64,000 bases of DNA from Anoxybacteroides rupiense (GTDB lineage: Bacteria > Bacillota > Bacilli > Bacillales > Anoxybacillaceae), in NCBI RefSeq assembly GCF_014196195.1, contig NZ_JACIDF010000007.1, positions 91,547-155,546 on the forward strand, written 5' to 3'. Below, one piece after another: positions 8,663-18,236 of this stretch (its first letter is position 1; every line of letters starts with the position of its first letter). The translations under genes were made by a program, and so were the position numbers. A model generated the notes under the pieces. The model saw only the letters and a program-made list of their open reading frames with translations, had not been told where the DNA came from and did no database searches.

Positions 8663-9544
8663 ATGCGATTCGATGAAGCGTATTCTGGCAATGTCTTTAT
8701 TAAAAGCCATCCGAACTTTGAAGAAAGTGAAGCCGTGATTTATGGCATGCCGATGGATTGGACGGTCAGTTACCGTCCCGGCTCCCGTTTTGGCCCGGCG
8801 CGCATTCGCGAGGTATCAATCGGGCTTGAAGAATACAGCCCATACCTAGATCGTGAGCTGGAAGAGGTCAAATTTTTCGATGCTGGGGACATTCCGCTTC
8901 CGTTCGGCAATGCCCAACGGAGCCTGGATATGATTGAAGAGTTTGTAGACCGCATTTTGGCAGCCGATAAATTCCCGCTTGGCATGGGCGGTGAACATTT
9001 AGTTTCTTGGCCGGTGATGAAAGCTGTATATAAAAAATATCCTGATTTGGCAATTATTCATATGGATGCCCATACAGACCTGCGCGAGCAGTATGAAGGC
9101 GAACCGCTTTCTCATTCAACGCCAATCCGTAAAATTGCTGAGCTCATTGGACCGCAAAATGTATACTCGTTCGGTATTCGCTCAGGGATGAAAGAGGAAT
9201 TTCAATGGGCGAAAGAAAACGGCATGTATATTGCTAAATTCGAGGTGTTAGAGCCGCTTAAGCAAGTGCTTCCGACGCTTGCGGGACGTCCTGTATATGT
9301 GACGATTGATATTGATGTGCTAGATCCAGCGCACGCACCAGGAACAGGCACCGTAGATTGCGGAGGCATCACGTCAAAAGAGCTGCTGGCTGCCATTCAC
9401 GAAATCGCACGGTCAGATGTGCATGTAGTCGGTGCTGATTTAGTGGAAGTAGCACCGGTTTATGATCATTCTGAACAAACAGCTAACACAGCAAGCAAAC
9501 TAATCCGCGAAATGATTCTCGGATGGGTGCAAAAACGAAAATAA
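8663..9544 (+). CDS. speB: Agmatinase
   Basis: Ureohydrolase of 293 residues that converts agmatine to putrescine and urea using two manganese ions. The metal ligands are visible in MGGEHLVSWP, IHMDAHTD and TIDIDVLDPAHAPGTGT. It is nearly colinear with B. subtilis SpeB. The ATG at 8663 follows GGAGAGG closely; an in-frame GTG at 8657 overlaps that site and is unlikely to be used. It is second in the speE-speB operon and ends in a strong terminator. Confidence 0.95.
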   Translation: MRFDEAYSGNVFIKSHPNFEESEAVIYGMPMDWTVSYRPGSRFGPARIREVSIGLEEYSPYLDRELEEVKFFDAGDIPLPFGNAQRSLDMIEEFVDRILAADKFPLGMGGEHLVSWPVMKAVYKKYPDLAIIHMDAHTDLREQYEGEPLSHSTPIRKIAELIGPQNVYSFGIRSGMKEEFQWAKENGMYIAKFEVLEPLKQVLPTLAGRPVYVTIDIDVLDPAHAPGTGTVDCGGITSKELLAAIHEIARSDVHVVGADLVEVAPVYDHSEQTANTASKLIREMILGWVQKRK

Positions 9545-9547
9545 ACA

Positions 9548-9578
9548 AACCCCGTCTTTGTCAAAAGACGGGGTTTTA
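9548..9578 (+). terminator. Intrinsic terminator after speB
   Basis: AACCCCGTCTTT pairs perfectly with AAAGACGGGGTT, then TTTT. Confidence 0.9.
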
Positions 9579-9795
9579 CTTCATACTCACGCCTGCGTCC
9601 ATTAGAATATATCAATAGTGGACAGTTCAACTGGTCCATTTTTGATAAAATTTTGCTTGAAGTGGCCTTGGAGGCTTGAAAGCATCCGGTTTCAAGCGAG
9701 CCGCTTTGTTTTCTTGTCTTCGCACTCTTGAATATCATCACACCATTTCTTATACTTATTAAAGTTATAACATGTTTATAAGGGTGTGTCCAACG

Positions 9796-10230
9796 ATGGA
9801 AAAGGCCAACGGAACACCGATCCGTCTGAAGCATGTAACGGATATTCGGGACGGAAGCCGAAAAGAGACAATTGTATTGGAAGCGCATGGTCTATATTAC
9901 ATAAAAGAAAATGCTTCGTATTTAACATTTGAAGAAAGCCAAGACATCGGCAACGTGAAAACCGTTGTAAAAATAACGAAAGATGAGGTCGTCGTGATTC
10001 GTTCTGGAGCGGTTCAAATGCGCCATGTGTTTCGAAAAAAGCAAGAAACATCAGGAAACTACCGAACGCCGTTTGGAGTATGGACCATGAAAACGAAAAC
10101 GGATCATATCGAATATTGGTATGAAGAAAAAACGAAAAAAGGGAAGCTATTTCTATCTTATACATTAGAAATGCAGCATGAGCGAGTGGGTCGCCACGCC
10201 GTAACGATCACATTTAGGGAGGAATTATGA
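9796..10230 (+). CDS. ywiB: DUF1934 family protein YwiB
   Basis: Protein of 144 residues in the DUF1934 family (YwiB), predicted to be a small lipocalin-like beta-barrel; no function is established. The central segment [20 protein letters not shown] matches the family. Three in-frame starts exist (ATG 9772, GTG 9784, ATG 9796). I prefer 9796 because AAGGGTG lies about 9 bases upstream and the product then aligns with B. subtilis YwiB. Its stop overlaps the argS start region (ATGATGA), so it is translationally coupled to argS. The 220-base gap upstream holds nothing I recognise. Confidence 0.85.
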   Translation: MEKANGTPIRLKHVTDIRDGSRKETIVLEAHGLYYIKENASYLTFEESQDIGNVKTVVKITKDEVVVIRSGAVQMRHVFRKKQETSGNYRTPFGVWTMKTKTDHIEYWYEEKTKKGKLFLSYTLEMQHERVGRHAVTITFREEL

Positions 10231-11900
10231 TGAATATTGTGGAACAGGTGAAGGAGCAGTTAAAGAAAGAAATCAAGCAAGCGGTAATCAAAGCGGGCCT
10301 TGCGACAGAACAGGAAGTGCCCAATATTATTTTAGAGGTGCCAAGAGAAAAGGCTCACGGCGATTACTCGACCAACATGGCGATGCAGCTTGCCAGAGTG
10401 GCTAAAAAAGCACCGCGTATGATTGCAGAAGAACTGGTCCGCCATTTTGACAAAACGAAGGCATCGATTGAAAAAATTGAAATTGCCGGTCCTGGGTTCA
10501 TCAACTTCTACATGGATAATAGCTATTTAACCAACTTAATTCCGCTCATTATTGAAGCAGGCGCATCCTACGGGCAAACGAATGTCGGACAAGGACAGCG
10601 CGTGCAGGTCGAGTTTGTATCAGCCAATCCGACTGGGAGCTTGCATTTAGGACACGCGCGTGGAGCCGCTGTTGGTGATTCCTTGTGCAATGTTTTAGAA
10701 AAAGCGGGATTTGAAGTGACACGCGAATACTATATTAATGATGCAGGCAATCAAATTTTCAATTTGGCGAAGTCGGTGGAAGCTCGTTATTTCCAAGCGC
10801 TTGGCCTTGATAAAGACATGCCGGAGGACGGCTACTATGGCGAAGATATCGTTGAGCTAGGAAAACAGCTGGCTAAAGAGCATGGAGACAAGCTTGTAGC
10901 TTTGGACGAAGAGGAACGTTTAAAGCTGTTTCGCGAATACGGCCTAAACTACGAAATGAATAAAATAAAAAAAGATTTGGAGGATTTCCGCGTCCACTTT
11001 GATGTATGGTATTCGGAAACATCGTTATATCACAACGGTAAAATCGAAAAAGCGCTGCAAGCGTTGCGAGAGAAAGGGCATATTTATGAGCAGGATGGCG
11101 CTACATGGTTCCGTTCGACAGCCTTCGGCGATGATAAAGATCGTGTGCTCATCAAACAAGATGGTTCTTATACGTATTTGCTTCCAGATATCGCCTATCA
11201 TCAGGATAAACTGCAACGCGGTTTTACGAAGCTGATTAACATTTGGGGAGCCGATCATCATGGCTATATTCCGCGCATGAAAGCGGCCATTGAAGCGCTC
11301 GGCTATGATCCGGCGGTATTGGAAGTCGAAATTATTCAGCTAGTAAGCTTATATCAAAATGGCGAGAAAGTAAAAATGAGCAAGCGTACTGGCAAGGCGG
11401 TGACGATGCGCGATTTAATGGAAGAAGTTGGCTTGGATGCGACTCGTTATTTCTTTGCGATGCGTTCAAGCGATACCCATTTAGATTTTGATATGGACTT
11501 AGCGGTTTCGCAATCGAATGAAAACCCGGTATATTATGCACAATATGCTCATGCGCGTGTCTGCAGCATTCTTCGTCAAGGAGCCGAGCAGAATTTGACA
11601 TATGAAGGGACACAGAAGCTCGAGTATATTCAATCTGAAAAAGAAATCGAACTCTTGAAAAAGCTTGGCGAGTTTCCGTCTGCTGTTTCTGAAGCGGCTT
11701 TGAAGCGCACGCCGCATCGAATTACCAACTATGTTTTTGATCTGGCTTCTGCTTTGCACAGCTTTTACAATGCGGAAAAAGTAATTGATCCGGAAAATAA
11801 GGAAAAAAGCCAAGCGCGCTTAGCTCTTGTTAAAGCTGTACAAATCACGCTGCAAAACGCTTTAGCTTTAATTGGCGTGTCGGCGCCAGAAAAAATGTAA
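10230..11900 (+). CDS. argS: Arginyl-tRNA synthetase
   Basis: Class I aminoacyl-tRNA synthetase of 556 residues that charges tRNA-Arg. The HIGH motif appears as HLGHARG near residue 139 and the KMSKS loop as [10 protein letters not shown] near residue 382. The N-terminal Add-1 domain is present, as is the C-terminal DALR anticodon-binding domain. The second ATG of ATGATG (10230) is the better start: it is spaced 7 bases from GGGAGG and matches the usual N-terminus MNIVEQ. It is cotranscribed with ywiB and ends at a strong terminator at 11943. Confidence 0.96.
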   Translation: MNIVEQVKEQLKKEIKQAVIKAGLATEQEVPNIILEVPREKAHGDYSTNMAMQLARVAKKAPRMIAEELVRHFDKTKASIEKIEIAGPGFINFYMDNSYLTNLIPLIIEAGASYGQTNVGQGQRVQVEFVSANPTGSLHLGHARGAAVGDSLCNVLEKAGFEVTREYYINDAGNQIFNLAKSVEARYFQALGLDKDMPEDGYYGEDIVELGKQLAKEHGDKLVALDEEERLKLFREYGLNYEMNKIKKDLEDFRVHFDVWYSETSLYHNGKIEKALQALREKGHIYEQDGATWFRSTAFGDDKDRVLIKQDGSYTYLLPDIAYHQDKLQRGFTKLINIWGADHHGYIPRMKAAIEALGYDPAVLEVEIIQLVSLYQNGEKVKMSKRTGKAVTMRDLMEEVGLDATRYFFAMRSSDTHLDFDMDLAVSQSNENPVYYAQYAHARVCSILRQGAEQNLTYEGTQKLEYIQSEKEIELLKKLGEFPSAVSEAALKRTPHRITNYVFDLASALHSFYNAEKVIDPENKEKSQARLALVKAVQITLQNALALIGVSAPEKM

Positions 11901-11942
11901 TCGCCTATTTTATTTTTTGAATATCATATTAAGTGAAACAGG

Positions 11943-11991
11943 AAATGGATATATTTGTATTGAAGGCAACACAAATATATCCATTTTTTTT
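11943..11991 (+). terminator. Intrinsic terminator after argS
   Basis: AAATGGATATATTTGT pairs with ACAAATATATCCATTT, followed by T residues. Confidence 0.9.
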
Positions 11992-12094
11992 GACTCCTCA
12001 TTTTGCAGAGAGTATGTTAAGATGTGTAAGGGCTGTCGATAAAAGTAGATATATGTCGAAAAATGGACAGCGGACATGAACGGAGGAGAATGTC

Positions 12095-12262
12095 ATGAAA
12101 GAAGTAATTATATCATTACTGACCGGCATGGTCGTCGGTTTTTTATTTACCCTATTTCGTCTGCCGATTCCAGCTCCGCCGGCGCTGGCGGGAATTTCAG
12201 GAATTATTGGCGTTTATCTTGGCATGAAAGTATTTCAGTGGCTGAGTGTATTTTGGAAATAA
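12095..12262 (+). CDS. XapX domain small membrane protein
   Basis: A 55-residue protein. It consists of two hydrophobic helices with a conserved proline-rich turn (LFRLPIPAPPALAG) followed by GIIGVYLGMK, the XapX (DUF1427) pattern. The family is named from xanthosine permease neighbours; a role in transport or membrane organisation is only a guess. CGGAGGAGAA gives a strong ribosome binding site 6-8 bases before the ATG. It is bracketed by the argS terminator upstream and a bidirectional terminator downstream, so it forms its own unit. A longer overlapping frame starting at 12076 is a shadow. Confidence 0.85.
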   Translation: MKEVIISLLTGMVVGFLFTLFRLPIPAPPALAGISGIIGVYLGMKVFQWLSVFWK

Positions 12263-12296
12263 AAATGTTGGGGAAAAAGCCCCAACATTTTTTATA
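12261..12296. terminator. Bidirectional terminator between XapX gene and cardiolipin synthase
   Basis: AAATGTTGGGG pairs with CCCCAACATTT; there is an A run on the left and a T run on the right. It can therefore end both converging transcripts. Confidence 0.85.
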
Positions 12297-13479
12297 GCCA
12301 TTCAGAAAGAAGGAGAGATAGCGATTCTTTGCCGCGGTCCCATATGGTTCGTTTTTTCCAAAAATCGATCGTCAATCGTTCAGAGCGGGAAAGGTCGCGT
12401 TTAATCACCTGATGCATGTGCTGCATAAAGGAACGGTCATAAATCAAGCAATTCATTTCGCCATTTAAAAACAAGCTGCGCTTATCGAAATTAGCGGTGC
12501 CAATATCGCATACGCGATCATCGATCATGATCGTTTTCGCATGGTAAAATCCTTGATAAAAACGATAAATTTCCGCTCCCGCATTTAATAAGCGGTAGAA
12601 ATAGGGAAAGGCGGCTTCCTTGACAAATAGATGATCCGCTTTGAGCGGAACGAGAATGGTCACCGCGACTTGGCGTTCTAATGCGTCAAGCAACGCGTTC
12701 ATTACTTTAGCACTAGGAATAAAATAAGGGGAACCGATGATGATTTGCTGCTGTGCTTGGCGGATCAGCGCAATGAATTCATTTTCAAGTCCTTGCCCAT
12801 TTGTCGCAATGAACTGATGGGTAATGGGGCCTTTATCTGCTCGTGGAAAGTACAGCTGGCGTGTCGTGAGCTTTTCTTTTGTCGCGGCTTCCCAATCATC
12901 AAAAAACTGTGTTTGCAAATCCGCTACCCCTTCTCCGGTTATTTTTAAATGATAATCACGCCAATCTCCAAAATCCGTATCCTGGCCAATGTACTCTTTG
13001 CCAATGTTGAAACCGCCAACATAGCCAATCATTCCGTCAATTACGGTTATTTTTCGATGATTTCTGCGATTTAGCTTGTAAAAGAAATAAGGGAATGTAG
13101 GTTTTCGGCTATAGACAAACTGGACACCACTTTTTCGTAGAGAACGAATAATTGATTTAGGAAGTCCAAAGCTGCCGATCCAGTCTACAAGCAAACGGAC
13201 TTCCACTCCTTCTCTTGCCTTTTGCTGTAAAAGAGAAAAAAAATATTGACTAATGTCGTCCGTTTTGACAATATAAAACAAAATATGAATATGATTTTTT
13301 GCTTGTTCGATTGTTTGGAAATAATCGAAGAATAAATGTTTTCCATTGGTAAACAGCTCTATGTTGCCTTGGCGCATCGGGTATTCTTTTTTGGCATTTC
13401 CGCTTGTCCGTCTGCGCCCTATTTGTACATCTATTATAATCAGTACAACGAAAATGACAATGACCCACAAAATCATCAT
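12292..13479 (-). CDS. clsB: Cardiolipin synthase / phospholipase D family protein (YwjE/ClsB-like)
   Basis: Membrane enzyme of 395 residues with one N-terminal transmembrane helix (residues 2-18) and two phospholipase D HKD motifs: NHRKITVIDG near residue 140 and YHAKTIMIDD near residue 315. It probably condenses two phosphatidylglycerols into cardiolipin. Its position between argS and ywjF matches B. subtilis ywjE, now called clsB. AGGAGG stands 7 bases before the first of two adjacent ATG codons. The upstream gap also carries the divergent FadR-type promoter for ywjF. Cardiolipin synthase activity is inferred from the family. Confidence 0.88.
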   Translation of the reverse strand: MMILWVIVIFVVLIIIDVQIGRRRTSGNAKKEYPMRQGNIELFTNGKHLFFDYFQTIEQAKNHIHILFYIVKTDDISQYFFSLLQQKAREGVEVRLLVDWIGSFGLPKSIIRSLRKSGVQFVYSRKPTFPYFFYKLNRRNHRKITVIDGMIGYVGGFNIGKEYIGQDTDFGDWRDYHLKITGEGVADLQTQFFDDWEAATKEKLTTRQLYFPRADKGPITHQFIATNGQGLENEFIALIRQAQQQIIIGSPYFIPSAKVMNALLDALERQVAVTILVPLKADHLFVKEAAFPYFYRLLNAGAEIYRFYQGFYHAKTIMIDDRVCDIGTANFDKRSLFLNGEMNCLIYDRSFMQHMHQVIKRDLSRSERLTIDFWKKRTIWDRGKESLSLLLSEWL

Positions 13480-13560
13480 TGTACGTTCCTCCTGTCTGCA
13501 TCGATCGTTATTAATGTTCCCTAAATGAAAAAAATTAGCACCTGCCCCAGCAAAACGTTG

Positions 13561-13589
13561 TTGACTGAATGCTCATTCATTATTAAAAT
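13561..13589 (+). promoter_or_regulatory. Promoter with FadR-like operator for ywjF
   Basis: TTGACT and TAAAAT are separated by exactly 17 bases. The sequence TGACTGAATGCTCATTCA at 13562-13579 overlaps the -35 and the spacer. It matches the B. subtilis FadR consensus (TGAATGANTANTCATTCA, recalled) at all but two fixed positions. An acyl-CoA-responsive TetR-type repressor would block RNA polymerase here. Confidence 0.7.
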
Positions 13590-13682
13590 AAAGCCAAGGG
13601 GTATAATTCTGAAAATTTCTTTTGTTATTAATATTATTTTTATTATTAATGGAAAAACAAGGGGGAAAGGAGCATTAGAAAT

Positions 13683-15788
13683 ATGAATGCGTTATTAGTG
13701 ATTAACTTCCTTGCGTTTTTGCTTGTAACCGCTTACGCTGTGTATTTATTTGCGTATCTTGTAAAAACGCGCATTGCTTACATTAAGCTAGGAAAGAAAG
13801 TGGAATTTGACCAAAAGGTAAAAGAAAGGCTAGATAAAATTTGGGTGAATGTATTCGGGCAGAAAAAGCTTTTGAAGGATAAAAAAAGCGGTTTAATCCA
13901 TGTCGTTTTTTTCTATGGATTTATTCTTGTTCAATTTGGGGCTATTGATTTTATTATGAAAGGAATTGTACCAGGAGCCCATCTTCCATTAGGGCCGCTT
14001 TATCCAGGATTTACGTTTTTCCAAGAAATCGTGACTCTCCTCATTTTAATTGCCGTATTTTGGGCGTTTTATCGCCGATATATTGAAAAGCTTGTGCGCT
14101 TAAAACGCGATTTCAAGGCTGGATTAGTGTTAATTTTTATCGGGGGGCTTATGCTTTCTGTGTTGTTTGGAAATGGCATGTCCATGATTTGGCACGCCGA
14201 GGAAGCAACATGGAGCGAACCGATCGCCTCTCTTGTCGCTGGTGCGTTTTTCTGGGTAGGAAAAACAGGAGCGACTGTACTTTTCTATGTCGCATGGTGG
14301 ATTCACTTGCTGATCCTGCTTACCTTCTTAGTATATGTCCCTCAGTCGAAGCATGCACACTTAATTGCAGGTCCAGTGAATGTCTTCTTTAGTCGTTTAT
14401 CCCGACCAAAGCTTGAGAAAATTAATTTTGAAGATGAGACACAGGAATCATTTGGCGTTGGAAAAATTGAAGACTTTAAGCAAACGCAGCTGATCGATTT
14501 ATATGCTTGTGTGGAATGCGGCCGATGTACGAACATGTGCCCAGCCACAGGAACGGGCAAAATGCTTTCGCCGATGGACTTAATTTTAAAGCTGCGCGAT
14601 CATTTAACGGAAACAGGAGCGGCTGTGACCTCCAAAGCTCCATGGGTGCCGGCATTTGCGTTTAAAAATACGCGAGGCAATCAGCTGGCGTTTGCCGCAC
14701 AAGGCTTGCAGGAGCAAGCAGCTACGCTCGAAATGCCAAGCTTAATTGGCGATGTCATTACTGAAGAAGAAATTTGGGCCTGTACGACATGCCGTAACTG
14801 TGAAGATCAGTGCCCAGTCATGAATGAACATGTCGATAAAATTATCGATCTTCGCCGTTATCTTGTATTAACAGAAGGAAAAATGAATCCCGATGCCCAA
14901 CGTGCCATGACCAATATTGAGCGCCAAGGAAATCCATGGGGGCTCAATCGAAAAGAGAAAGAAAATTGGCGGGAGCTGCGCGAGGATGCTCATATTCCGA
15001 CGGTGAAGGAAATGCAAAAAGCCGGCGAAGAATTTGAATATTTATTGTGGGTTGGTTCAATGGGCGCATTTGATAATCGAAGCCAAAAAATCGCTTTAGC
15101 ATTTGCGCGCTTATTAAACGAAGCAGGCGTCAAGTTCGCCATTTTAGGAAATAAAGAGAAAAACTCCGGTGATACCCCACGCCGGCTCGGAAATGAATTT
15201 TTATTCCAAGAATTAGTGAATAGCAATATCGCTGAATTTGAAAAAGCAGGTGTCAAAAAGATTGTAACAATTGATCCACATGCTTATAACACATTTAAAA
15301 ATGAATATCCGGATTTTGGATTCGAAGCAGAGGTTTATCATCATACGGAACTTCTTGCCAAGCTTGTGGAGGAAGGGCGATTAGTACCGAAATATGAAGT
15401 GAATGAAACCGTTACGTTCCATGACTCTTGCTATCTTGGGCGCTACAACGAAGTATATGAGCAGCCGCGCAGCGTTTTGCGAGCGATTCCAGGCGTCAAG
15501 CTTGTAGAAATGGAACGCAACCGCGAAAAAGGAATGTGCTGTGGCGCCGGTGGCGGTCTCATGTGGATGGAGGAAACGACAGGAACGCGTATTAACGTTG
15601 CACGTACGGAACAGGCATTGGCTGTCAATCCAACGGTGATCAGTTCCGGCTGCCCATATTGCTTAACGATGCTGACGGATGGAACAAAAGCGAAGGAAGT
15701 AGAGGAAAAAGTGGCGACGTATGATATTGCCGAGCTTTTAGAAAAAGCGGTATTTGGTGACGAAAACCAAAAGGATATGGTATCTTAA
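13683..15788 (+). CDS. ywjF: Membrane iron-sulfur oxidoreductase YwjF (ETF:quinone oxidoreductase-like)
   Basis: Protein of 701 residues. About five transmembrane helices (nitrate reductase gamma-like, roughly residues 1-220) precede a ferredoxin domain with CVECGRCTNMCP near residue 275 and CTTCRNCEDQCP near 366. Two cysteine-rich CCG-type modules follow (SCYLGRYN, MCCGAGGG, SSGCPYC). This architecture matches the membrane oxidoreductases (EMO/EtfD type) that pass electrons from electron-transfer flavoprotein to menaquinone during acyl-CoA dehydrogenation. That role fits its two acyl-CoA dehydrogenase neighbours and its FadR-like promoter. AAAGGAG lies about 10 bases before the ATG. Confidence 0.88.
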   Translation: MNALLVINFLAFLLVTAYAVYLFAYLVKTRIAYIKLGKKVEFDQKVKERLDKIWVNVFGQKKLLKDKKSGLIHVVFFYGFILVQFGAIDFIMKGIVPGAHLPLGPLYPGFTFFQEIVTLLILIAVFWAFYRRYIEKLVRLKRDFKAGLVLIFIGGLMLSVLFGNGMSMIWHAEEATWSEPIASLVAGAFFWVGKTGATVLFYVAWWIHLLILLTFLVYVPQSKHAHLIAGPVNVFFSRLSRPKLEKINFEDETQESFGVGKIEDFKQTQLIDLYACVECGRCTNMCPATGTGKMLSPMDLILKLRDHLTETGAAVTSKAPWVPAFAFKNTRGNQLAFAAQGLQEQAATLEMPSLIGDVITEEEIWACTTCRNCEDQCPVMNEHVDKIIDLRRYLVLTEGKMNPDAQRAMTNIERQGNPWGLNRKEKENWRELREDAHIPTVKEMQKAGEEFEYLLWVGSMGAFDNRSQKIALAFARLLNEAGVKFAILGNKEKNSGDTPRRLGNEFLFQELVNSNIAEFEKAGVKKIVTIDPHAYNTFKNEYPDFGFEAEVYHHTELLAKLVEEGRLVPKYEVNETVTFHDSCYLGRYNEVYEQPRSVLRAIPGVKLVEMERNREKGMCCGAGGGLMWMEETTGTRINVARTEQALAVNPTVISSGCPYCLTMLTDGTKAKEVEEKVATYDIAELLEKAVFGDENQKDMVS

Positions 15789-15907
15789 AAAAAATTGAAT
15801 AAATAATTCGTATTTTTAAAAATAATTAGTATAATAGAAGAGGGAGGTGTGCGAAATGTACACCTTTCTCCTAGTCTATTGTATCGAGCGAGCGTTCAGT
15901 CTGTATT

Positions 15908-15922
15908 TTGTAATCGCTTTCT
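15908..15922 (+). promoter_or_regulatory. Candidate cre (CcpA) site upstream of the thiolase
   Basis: TTGTAATCGCTTTCT fits the degenerate cre pattern WTGNAANCGNWNNCW at every fixed position. It lies 83 bases before the thiolase start, in a 216-base gap after ywjF. B. subtilis mmg genes are catabolite-repressed, so the location makes sense; binding is not shown. Confidence 0.5.
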
Positions 15923-16004
15923 AAATTCGAACAGTCCATCGTACAGACTGCTGACACTTAAACATGGCTTAAGTGGATAAATATAGTTCAAAGGGGAGAG
16001 GAAG

Positions 16005-17183
16005 ATGGGAAAAACGGTTATTTTAAGCGGAGTGCGTACGCCGTTTGGAAAATTTGGCGGAGGACTTAGCTCATTAACGGCTTCACAATTAGGCGGGATC
16101 GCTATTAAGGAAGCGCTTCATCGGGCTAATCTTAGCGCTGAGCAAATTGATGAGGTCATTTTAGGAACTGTTCTACAAGGAGGGCAAGGACAGCTCCCTT
16201 CACGCCAAGCGGCTCGCTATGCCGGAATTCCGTGGGAAGTGCGCACGGAGACGATTAATAAAGTATGTGCCTCTGGTATGCGGAGCGTAACATTGGCTGA
16301 CCAAATCATCCGCGCTGGAGATGGCGAAGTGATTGTCGCCGGAGGAATGGAATCCATGAGCAATGCACCGTATGTTTTACCAAAGGCACGCTGGGGGCTC
16401 CGCATGGGCGATTCGACAGTAAAAGATTTAATGGTGTATGACGGTCTCACATGCAGCTTTACAGGTGTCCATATGGGCATATATGGAGGCGAGACGGCCA
16501 AAGAATTAGAAATTTCCCGGCAGCATCAAGACGAGTGGGCGTATCGCAGCCATCAGCGCGCGATCGCGGCGATCGAGGCAGGGTTGTTAGCAGAAGAAAT
16601 TGTACCGGTTGAAATACCGCAACGCAAGGGTGGAACGCTGTTGGTGGAGCATGATGAATCACCGCGTAAAGATACATCGCTTGATAAATTAGCAAAGCTG
16701 TCTCCTGTATTTGATCCGTCTGGCACGATTACAGCCGGCAATGCTCCAGGAGTCAATGACGGAGCAGCTGCGCTTGTTTTAATGAGCGAAGAACGAGCGC
16801 TAAGAGAAGGAAGAAAGCCGTTAGCGACCATTATCGGTCATGCTGCGATAGCTGTTGAGGCAAAGGACTTCCCAAAAACACCAGGGCTTGTCATTAATGA
16901 ATTGCTCAGAAAAACAGGAAAAAAAGCGGAGGCAGTCGATTTGTTTGAGATTAATGAAGCGTTTTCAGCAGTCGCTTTAGCCAGCATCAAGATTGCTGGA
17001 TTAGACCCTGAAAAAGTGAATGTGAATGGCGGGGCGGTCGCACTAGGACATCCGATTGGTGCAAGCGGCGCGCGGATTATTATCACGCTCATTCATGAAT
17101 TGCAACGTCGCGGCGGCGGCATCGGAATTGCGGCTATTTGTAGCGGCGGCGGTCAAGGGGATGCCATTATGGTACAAGTATAA
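16005..17183 (+). CDS. Acetyl-CoA C-acetyltransferase (thiolase, MmgA-like)
   Basis: Thiolase of 392 residues that cleaves acetoacetyl-CoA (or 3-ketoacyl-CoA) to acetyl-CoA, or the reverse. The acylated cysteine is Cys88 in [10 protein letters not shown]. The other catalytic elements are [23 protein letters not shown] and the second cysteine in CSGGGQG near the C-terminus. With the next genes (3-hydroxyacyl-CoA dehydrogenase, acyl-CoA dehydrogenases) it mirrors the B. subtilis mmgABC order. GGGGAGAGG gives a good ribosome binding site. A cre-like site lies upstream. Biosynthetic and degradative forms cannot be separated by sequence, but context favours degradation. Confidence 0.9.
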   Translation: MGKTVILSGVRTPFGKFGGGLSSLTASQLGGIAIKEALHRANLSAEQIDEVILGTVLQGGQGQLPSRQAARYAGIPWEVRTETINKVCASGMRSVTLADQIIRAGDGEVIVAGGMESMSNAPYVLPKARWGLRMGDSTVKDLMVYDGLTCSFTGVHMGIYGGETAKELEISRQHQDEWAYRSHQRAIAAIEAGLLAEEIVPVEIPQRKGGTLLVEHDESPRKDTSLDKLAKLSPVFDPSGTITAGNAPGVNDGAAALVLMSEERALREGRKPLATIIGHAAIAVEAKDFPKTPGLVINELLRKTGKKAEAVDLFEINEAFSAVALASIKIAGLDPEKVNVNGGAVALGHPIGASGARIIITLIHELQRRGGGIGIAAICSGGGQGDAIMVQV

Positions 17184-17341
17184 ACATTACCAAGGCCCGC
17201 AGCTGTACATGGAATGAATAGTGTGGAAAATAAGCCTTGTAGACAGAGCGGGCCATTCTTGACAAGAGGCCAATCGCGATTGATCGACCTATTTCAATGC
17301 TGAAGATTTTACAAAAAGTTTGATTGATGGAGGATAGAAAG

Positions 17342-18193
17342 ATGGATGTAAAAAAAGTAATGGTAATTGGTGCCGGTCAAATGGGATCAGGTATTGCGCA
17401 AGTATGTGCCATGGCTGGATATGATGTGTTTTTGCATGATTTAAAACAGGAATATGTAGATCGCGGCCTTGCTACGATTTCAAAAAATTTAACGCGACAA
17501 GTCGAAAAAGGAAAGCTGACTGAAGACGAAAAAGCAAGTATCTTGCATCGCCTTACCCCTTCTCTAGATCTACAACATGCAAGCGAAGTAGATTTAGTCA
17601 TTGAAGCGGTTGTGGAAAATATGGAAGTGAAAACAAAGCTGTTTGCACAGCTTGATGAAATGGCCCCTGCGCATGCCATTTTAGCAACGAACACATCCTC
17701 GCTTCCGATTACAGAAATCGCCGCAGCAACAAAACGACCAGAGAAAGTGATTGGCATGCATTTTATGAATCCAGTTCCTGTAATGAAGCTTGTCGAAATT
17801 ATTCGGGGGCTGGCAACCGCTGAAGAAGTCTATCAAACGATTGAAGATATGACCCACAAGCTCAATAAAGTACCTGTCGAAGTAAACGATTTTCCAGGAT
17901 TTATTTCAAACCGTATTTTAATGCCGATGATTAATGAAGCGATTTATGCGCTATATGAAGGTGTAGCGACAAAAGAGGCGATTGATGAGGTCATGAAGCT
18001 CGGTATGAATCATCCGATGGGACCATTAACCTTAGCAGATTTTATCGGCTTAGATACATGCCTTTATATTATGGAAACGCTTCACGAAGGATTTGGCGAT
18101 GATAAATATCGTCCATGCCCGCTGTTGCGCAAGTACGTAAAGGCTGGATGGCTTGGACGCAAAACAGGAAAAGGCTTCTACACATATGAATAA
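17342..18193 (+). CDS. 3-hydroxybutyryl-CoA dehydrogenase (MmgB-like)
   Basis: NAD-dependent 3-hydroxyacyl-CoA dehydrogenase of 283 residues that oxidises 3-hydroxybutyryl-CoA to acetoacetyl-CoA. The N-terminal Rossmann motif is [13 protein letters not shown], the active-site region [15 protein letters not shown], and the C-terminal domain holds [17 protein letters not shown] start at the ATG at 17342, which follows GGAGGATAG; an in-frame ATG at 17324 overlaps that site. The 158-base gap before it holds a long-loop GC hairpin (17194-17254) and a perfect palindrome at 17271. It feeds the thiolase product chain. Confidence 0.92.
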   Translation: MDVKKVMVIGAGQMGSGIAQVCAMAGYDVFLHDLKQEYVDRGLATISKNLTRQVEKGKLTEDEKASILHRLTPSLDLQHASEVDLVIEAVVENMEVKTKLFAQLDEMAPAHAILATNTSSLPITEIAAATKRPEKVIGMHFMNPVPVMKLVEIIRGLATAEEVYQTIEDMTHKLNKVPVEVNDFPGFISNRILMPMINEAIYALYEGVATKEAIDEVMKLGMNHPMGPLTLADFIGLDTCLYIMETLHEGFGDDKYRPCPLLRKYVKAGWLGRKTGKGFYTYE

Positions 18194-18236
18194 TCAACAG
18201 ATGGTTTGACAGTATCCAACAAAGAGGGTGACAAAC

